Below, piece by piece: positions 5,806 to 9,970 of a stretch of 9,970 nucleotides of DNA (within the stretch, counting starts at the first letter, position 1; each line of letters begins with the position of its first letter). This DNA is from Alphaproteobacteria bacterium. Its GTDB lineage: Bacteria > Pseudomonadota > Alphaproteobacteria > Puniceispirillales > Puniceispirillaceae. Under the pieces are notes generated by a model. That model was not told the DNA's origin, ran no database searches, and worked only from the letters and a program-made list of their open reading frames with translations. A program made the translations under genes and the position numbers. The stretch lies in NCBI GenBank assembly GCA_011524805.1, contig WTJO01000238.1:1-9970 (forward strand), in the 5' to 3' direction.

Positions 5806-7521
5806 ATGGCAGAGCTAGCAGCAAATAGAACAGATATGACACCCACGTCATCAACAGGTGTTCTCAGCCAGACAGGCAGTCTGATTTCACGGATGCAGGA
5901 AGTAAGCCAGCAGCCGGCAGTAAGACGCGCCGTACCGACAATTGTTGCCGGGCTTGTGATTATATTTGGCCTGATAGCCTATTTCATGCTGCAGCAGCCA
6001 ACACGCACAACCCTATATTCCTCTCTGCCGGAAAATGAAAAATCGCGGGTACTGGATGCGCTGAAAAATGCTGGTGTCAATGTCTCTCTTGACCCGACAA
6101 CAGGCGACGTGCTGGTGCCGACAAGCGATTATCACTCCTCGCGCATCATGCTGGCCTCTCAGGGGCTACCGTCAATTGTGCCTACAGGATATGAAAATCT
6201 GGACACCATCCAGATGGGCTCGTCACGTTCGGTTGAAAGCATGAAACTGAAGCAAAGTCAGGAGCTGGAGCTGGCAAGATCAATCGCAGAAATCGAAAAT
6301 GTGATTGCCGCCCGCGTGCATCTGGCCATACCTGAAAAAGAAGTCTTTATCAGACAGGAAGAAGAAGCAACAGCTTCTGTATTTGTTCAGCTTGCCCATG
6401 GGCGGGTGCTTGGCCGTTCGCAGGTTCAGGCGATTATCCATCTGGTTTCATCATCTGTGCCAAAGCTGGCAAAAGAAAATGTATCGGTTATCGACCATAA
6501 TGGTGCTTTGCTGTCCGATAGCTCGCAAACCGCTGTCGGCATGTTGAATAATGCCGAGCTTGAACATAGGGTGCGGATGGAAGATATTTATCGTCGGCGG
6601 ATTATCTCGCTGGTGACACCAATCGTAGGTCCGGGCAATGTAAACGCACAGGTTAATCTGGATATTGATTTCACCCGCTCAGAAGTAACAGAAGAAATTG
6701 TCGACCCTGAAGGCAATGCTCTGCGGTCTGAACAGAATACCCAGGATGTATCTCGTGAAACGCCTGCTGTCGGTATTCCGGGCGCTGTATCAAACACACC
6801 GCCTCTGGCACCGGATGTAAATACAGAAAACCCGAACCCGGGTGCGCCTGATAATATTCGTGCCAGCTCGTCAAGCGAGGTAAAGAACTATGAGGTAAGC
6901 CGGACTGTGTCAAACACACAGAAGCCGTCTCACCGGATTCAGAAAATCAACGCCGCTGTTCTGGTGCGTGACCAGATGATCGCAGACCCTGAAACAGGCG
7001 AGCAGACTTCTGTGCCAATTTCTGATGAAACAAGGCAGAAGATTGAACGTCTGGTGGCAGATACAATTGGCATTGATATTAACAGAGGCGACAGCCTGAC
7101 AGTATCAAGTTCGCCCTTCATGACAGAGCTAGAAGGTGTATCAGCCCCATGGTATGACGCCGAATGGGTTCGCACAGCGATTAACCAGCTTGCCATTATC
7201 CTGATACTTGCGATTGTGATTTTGGGCATCGTGCGTCCATTGCTACACCGTATTCTGGTTCCGGCACCAGCCACCTCATCCCAGCTTGTTTCAGGTGACG
7301 AGGAAGTTGACCTAGACCAGATTGAAGTAGGCGAGGGTGAAAGCCTTGAGGATATCAAGGCCAAGCTGAAGCCGAAGAAACAGGCAATCTCGGCCGAAAT
7401 GCTGGATACAGCAAATACCTATGATGACAAGGTGGCTGTGATCAGAATGATTGTGGCAGATGAAGCCGGACGTGTATCTAACGTGTTCAAGGCAATGATG
7501 GAAAAGGATATGGCACTCTAG
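5806..7521 (+). CDS. fliF: FliF, flagellar MS-ring protein
   Basis: FliF oligomerises in the inner membrane to form the MS ring, the base on which the rotor, rod and export gate assemble. The product is 571 residues, usual for the family. There is a cytoplasmic N-terminal tail (1-42), a first membrane helix (about 43-62), the periplasmic YscJ/FliF ring-building domains (about 65-235, including SRSVESMKLKQSQELELARSI and the ARVHLAIPE segment at 169-177), a second FliF domain (about 250-440) with a Pro/Asn/Ser-rich insertion at 318-357, a second membrane helix (about 459-477), and a cytoplasmic tail with an acidic linker and a final helix (about 540-571) that in other bacteria binds the FliG N-terminus. 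ATG 5806 has a strong GGAGAG ribosome-binding site. It is followed by fliG, its binding partner. Confidence 0.97.
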   Translation: MAELAANRTDMTPTSSTGVLSQTGSLISRMQEVSQQPAVRRAVPTIVAGLVIIFGLIAYFMLQQPTRTTLYSSLPENEKSRVLDALKNAGVNVSLDPTTGDVLVPTSDYHSSRIMLASQGLPSIVPTGYENLDTIQMGSSRSVESMKLKQSQELELARSIAEIENVIAARVHLAIPEKEVFIRQEEEATASVFVQLAHGRVLGRSQVQAIIHLVSSSVPKLAKENVSVIDHNGALLSDSSQTAVGMLNNAELEHRVRMEDIYRRRIISLVTPIVGPGNVNAQVNLDIDFTRSEVTEEIVDPEGNALRSEQNTQDVSRETPAVGIPGAVSNTPPLAPDVNTENPNPGAPDNIRASSSSEVKNYEVSRTVSNTQKPSHRIQKINAAVLVRDQMIADPETGEQTSVPISDETRQKIERLVADTIGIDINRGDSLTVSSSPFMTELEGVSAPWYDAEWVRTAINQLAIILILAIVILGIVRPLLHRILVPAPATSSQLVSGDEEVDLDQIEVGEGESLEDIKAKLKPKKQAISAEMLDTANTYDDKVAVIRMIVADEAGRVSNVFKAMMEKDMAL

Positions 7522-7532
7522 ATAGAGGCGAT

Positions 7533-7551
7533 GGGGGGCAATAATCCCCCT
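7533..7551 (+). other. Intercistronic G/C hairpin between fliF and fliG
   Basis: A run of six G (7533-7538), a 7-nt loop and a run of five C (7546-7550) give a 5-bp all-GC stem 12 nt after the fliF stop. Only a short mixed sequence follows, with no U-run, so it does not look like an intrinsic terminator. It could stabilise or process the mRNA, or lower readthrough into fliG. Confidence 0.45.
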
Positions 7552-7600
7552 ATTGCAACTTATATTAGCTAACGCTTATGATAGAGAGGAAGTGAAGGTT

Positions 7601-8644
7601 ATGGCCGTGGCAGTAGAAACAACAAATGATGACGAGCTGAGCATTTTTGAACAGCTTACCGGCACGCAGAAATCAGCCATCCTGATGATGCTGCTAGGTG
7701 AAGATGAGGCTTCCGAGATTATCAGAAATCTCTCGCCTAAGGAAGTTCAGCATTTAGGAACCGCCATGTATTCTGTGCAGGGTGTTGATCAGGATACGGT
7801 GAATGCCGTGCTTGACGAGTTTCTTGCGATTATCAAGGCGCAGACCTCTCTTGGCATGGGCGCTGGCAATTATATCCGCAATGTGATGAATAAGGCGCTT
7901 GGCGAAGATAAGGCACAGTCTGTTCTGTCCAGAATTGCGCCATCACAGACATCACGCCCGATTGATATTCTAGACTGGATGGATGCACGCTCAATTGCAG
8001 AGCTTATCATTGACGAGCATCCCCAGATTATCGCGCTGATCATCTCATATCTTGATTATGGTCTGGCCGCAGACGTGCTTGGTCTGTTGCCGAACCAGCT
8101 TCAGCCCGAGATTATTCGGCGTATTGCTACTTTGCAGACGGTGGGGCCAGATGCGCTTGCCGAGCTGGAACAGGTTATGCAGTCCAAATTCAAGGCAAAT
8201 ACATCACTTCGTGCCGCAAAGGTTGGCGGTGTAGATGCAGCCGCGAAAATTATGAACTTTACAAAGCAGAATATGGAAACACGGATCATGAAAGATATTG
8301 GCCGCGAAGATAAGGGGCTGATGACCAGTATTCAGGAATCCATGTTTGTATTTGATAATCTTATCATGTCTGATGACAGATCACTTCAGACCCTGCTGCG
8401 TGCGATTGATACCGAATTGCTGGTACTTGCGCTTAAAGGTGCTGACGAGCCGCTTCGTGAAAAGCTGTTCGGCTGTATGTCAAAACGTGCTGCTGCCAAT
8501 ATCATGGATGAGATGGAAGCACTTGGCCCTGTCAGACTGACAGAGGTTCAGACTGCACAGAAAGATATCATCAATGTGGCAAGACGTATGTCTGATGAAG
8601 GCACAATTGTGCTTGCCGGACGTGGTGGCGACGACTTTGTGTAG
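7601..8644 (+). CDS. fliG: FliG, flagellar motor switch/rotor protein
   Basis: FliG links the MS ring to the C ring and carries the charged face that interacts with the stator to generate torque. The product is 347 residues from ATG 7601; the frame is open further upstream to a TTG at 7553, but that would overlap the intergenic hairpin region and has no ribosome-binding site. An AGAGGA at 7585-7590 precedes the ATG. Landmarks are an N-terminal FliF-binding domain (about 12-105), the middle-domain EHPQ motif (139-142) for FliM contact, the GGVDAAAKIMN hinge (209-219), the MFVF motif (248-251) and the torque domain. Charged residues aligning by eye with E. coli K264, R281, D288, D289 and R297 are kept as Lys279, Arg296, Asp303, Glu304 and Arg312. 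It ends in DDFV. Confidence 0.97.
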   Translation: MAVAVETTNDDELSIFEQLTGTQKSAILMMLLGEDEASEIIRNLSPKEVQHLGTAMYSVQGVDQDTVNAVLDEFLAIIKAQTSLGMGAGNYIRNVMNKALGEDKAQSVLSRIAPSQTSRPIDILDWMDARSIAELIIDEHPQIIALIISYLDYGLAADVLGLLPNQLQPEIIRRIATLQTVGPDALAELEQVMQSKFKANTSLRAAKVGGVDAAAKIMNFTKQNMETRIMKDIGREDKGLMTSIQESMFVFDNLIMSDDRSLQTLLRAIDTELLVLALKGADEPLREKLFGCMSKRAAANIMDEMEALGPVRLTEVQTAQKDIINVARRMSDEGTIVLAGRGGDDFV

Positions 8645-8691
8645 ACAGTCTTTTCAGAATTGACAGCGTTAGCAGATAAGGCCGGCAGATT

Positions 8692-9970
8692 ATGGCAAGC
8701 CAAGTAAATCATGACATAAATTCAGGGACGCTTGATAGCGGAGAGGTCGCAAATCTATTGCGTACCATGCAGGCTGCCCAGTTCAAAAAGTCAGAACAGA
8801 TTGCCGAACAGGATAGCTCGTTCAAGCCGCGTTCTCTTGTCGATATTGCCTTTGATGCCGAAGAGCGCCGCAAACAGGCTCAGGCAAAAGAGGCTGCAGA
8901 ACAGGCCGCAAGACAGGCAGAAGCTGATGCGCTGGCACAACAGCAGGCAGCCGCCAAGGCAGAGCAGATGTCAGAGGCTGGCACAGACAGCCTGCCGGAA
9001 CCAGATGACCAGACAGAGGCTGATCAGCAGGAGGCTATGGTATCAGAACCTGCCGAGGCTGCTGAACCTGCGACCATCACACAATCCCAGAATGACGAAA
9101 TGCTGGCAACGCTGAGAGCAGAGCTTGACGCGCAGGCACAGGCAGATAAAGAGGCGCTTGAAGCTAGGCTGAGCGAAGAGCATTATCATCGCGGATTTGA
9201 AGCAGGGCTGGAAGCGGCAAAAACAGCCGAGCCATCTGACGAAGAAAAAGCCCATCAGGCACATATGGAGGCTGAACGTCAGGATATTATCCAGCGATTT
9301 AACGCGGCCATAGATGCCGCCGCAAAAATGGACTCAGCCGATATTTCAGAAATAAGCAAGGCAATTGATTTTGCTGTCAAGCGGCTTGCCGGCGAACGCG
9401 CAGGCTATGCCATTCAAGATAATCCCGAAGGGATGGTGGCGCGTATTTCCGAGCTGGCAGACAATATCGCCACTCAGGTGAGGGTTATGGATGTCTATCT
9501 GAATCCTGATGATAAACAGGCGATTGAAAAATGGCTTGATGCAGAAGCATATGACCATAACTGGTCACTGCATGGCGCGTCCGAATTAGCATCAGGAGAT
9601 ATCCGGATTGTTGCAGGTGGTGTTGAGCTAACAGACTTGCTGGATATTGACGAACTGCCAGAAGGCTTTATGCCTGCGCCATCTGATATGGCTCAGCCAG
9701 CTACCGAAGAAATAGAACAGCCAGCCCCTGAAGAGGTAGCACAGCCGGCAGAACAGTCAGTCCCAGAAGAAGTGGCACAGCCAGAGAGTATTCAGCCTGA
9801 ATCTGTCTCAGAACCTCTTTCGGAAGCCGTACCGACACCAGAGGCCGCACCGGCACCAGACGCTGCACCGGCACCAGAGGCCGCTCAAGAACCGCAGGCC
9901 TCGCCAGTACCAGAAGCCGCACCGGCACCAGACGCTGCACCGGCACCAGAGGCCGCTCAAGAACCGCAGG
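8692..9970 (+). CDS. fliH: FliH-like flagellar export protein with repetitive Pro/Ala/Glu tail (3' partial)
   Basis: FliH is the cytoplasmic stator-like partner of the export ATPase FliI. The frame is open from ATG 8692 to the window edge (426 codons, no stop). Residues 1-60 contain FKPRSLVDIAF; about 60-160 form a long Ala/Glu/Gln coiled-coil region. HYHRGFEAGLEAA (164-176) resembles the family's Gly-spaced helix. Residues about 195-325 match the FliH/SctL C-terminal domain: AIDFAVKRLAGER, then VYLNPDDKQAIEKWL, NWSLHGASELASGDIRI and GGVELTDLLD. Beyond this, where FliH normally stops, an acidic Pro/Ala/Glu/Gln tail of more than 95 residues follows, ending in tandem repeats. The tail may be a FliH extension or a linker to a fused downstream domain such as FliN. 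The gene starts 47 bp after fliG, with AAGG 10 nt before the ATG. Order and content agree with fliH; sequence similarity is modest, as usual for this family. Confidence 0.8.
   Translation, partial: MASQVNHDINSGTLDSGEVANLLRTMQAAQFKKSEQIAEQDSSFKPRSLVDIAFDAEERRKQAQAKEAAEQAARQAEADALAQQQAAAKAEQMSEAGTDSLPEPDDQTEADQQEAMVSEPAEAAEPATITQSQNDEMLATLRAELDAQAQADKEALEARLSEEHYHRGFEAGLEAAKTAEPSDEEKAHQAHMEAERQDIIQRFNAAIDAAAKMDSADISEISKAIDFAVKRLAGERAGYAIQDNPEGMVARISELADNIATQVRVMDVYLNPDDKQAIEKWLDAEAYDHNWSLHGASELASGDIRIVAGGVELTDLLDIDELPEGFMPAPSDMAQPATEEIEQPAPEEVAQPAEQSVPEEVAQPESIQPESVSEPLSEAVPTPEAAPAPDAAPAPEAAQEPQASPVPEAAPAPDAAPAPEAAQEPQ
9844..9970 (+). repeat. 72-bp tandem repeat in the 3' part of the FliH-like gene
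   Basis: The 55 bases at 9844-9898 recur identically at 9916-9970, a period of 72 bp or 24 codons, and the second copy meets the window edge still matching. Each unit encodes roughly AAPAPDAAPAPEAAQEPQ followed by a short ASPVPE-type joint. Inside a unit, GCACCGGCACCAGA recurs at an 18-bp period (PAPDAA/PAPEAA). Base-level identity points to recent duplication by slippage or unequal recombination. Confidence 0.9.

Noticed and set aside
6939..7364. 141-codon open frame on the minus strand.
   Set aside because: It lies wholly inside fliF, has low-complexity Ser/Arg/Ile composition and no ribosome-binding site; it is a shadow of the real gene.
9701..9946. 81-codon minus-strand frame rich in Val/Pro/Leu/Arg.
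   Set aside because: It is the antisense image of the Pro/Ala repeats in the FliH-like gene.
1..9970. Mobile elements, CRISPR arrays, tRNA or rRNA genes.
   Set aside because: No transposase or integrase frames, no spaced direct repeats of CRISPR type and no RNA-gene signatures were seen; the only notable tandem repeat is the coding one at the right edge.

Overview
This window carries a flagellar gene cluster of a Gram-negative bacterium, most likely an alphaproteobacterium. A FlbD-type sigma-54 activator sits directly upstream of fliE-fliF-fliG-fliH, a grouping reminiscent of Caulobacter. Moderate GC and the combined presence of fliS, a FliT-like gene and a FleQ/FlrA-like regulator would fit a marine SAR116-type (Puniceispirillum-like) organism, but that placement is a guess without database searches.

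Layout. (1) Positions 1-1577 (+) hold the 3' part of a ClC-family anion transporter with two C-terminal CBS domains. It is cut by the left edge and has unusual residues at the gating and anion-coordinating positions. (2) About 1605-1979 (-) is a small unrecognised protein, convergent with ClC and divergent from fliS. (3) 2043-2730 (+) is fliS, the flagellin export chaperone, overlapping a FliT-like small chaperone gene. (4) 2758-3840 (-) is a sigma-54 activator with a FleQ/FlrA-type helix-turn-helix but no N-terminal regulatory domain. (5) 3841-4085 is an AT-rich divergent control region. It contains a sigma-70-like promoter for the FleQ-like gene, a FleQ-box-like site over its -35 element, and a well-spaced sigma-54 promoter firing the other way. 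(6) 4086-9970 (+) is a probable operon: a FlbD-like sigma-54 activator without a DNA-binding domain, fliE (rod/MS-ring adaptor), fliF (MS ring), fliG (rotor/switch) and a long FliH-like gene that runs off the right edge.

Working model. The FleQ-like protein, made from a housekeeping promoter and perhaps autoregulated, would switch on the sigma-54 promoter of the flbD-fliE-fliF-fliG-fliH operon. The HTH-less FlbD-like protein would then act on later sigma-54 promoters, either from solution or together with the FleQ-like protein. FliE, FliF, FliG and FliH build the basal body and export apparatus, while FliS and the FliT-like protein serve export of late substrates.

No completely unknown system is evident. 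The points most worth following are the split of DNA-binding and regulatory modules between two neighbouring sigma-54 activators, the compact divergent control region, the FliH-like protein with a Pro/Ala/Glu tail built from a perfect 72-bp DNA repeat, and the ClC protein lacking the classical gating glutamate. The FliH-like reading frame has no stop codon within the window.
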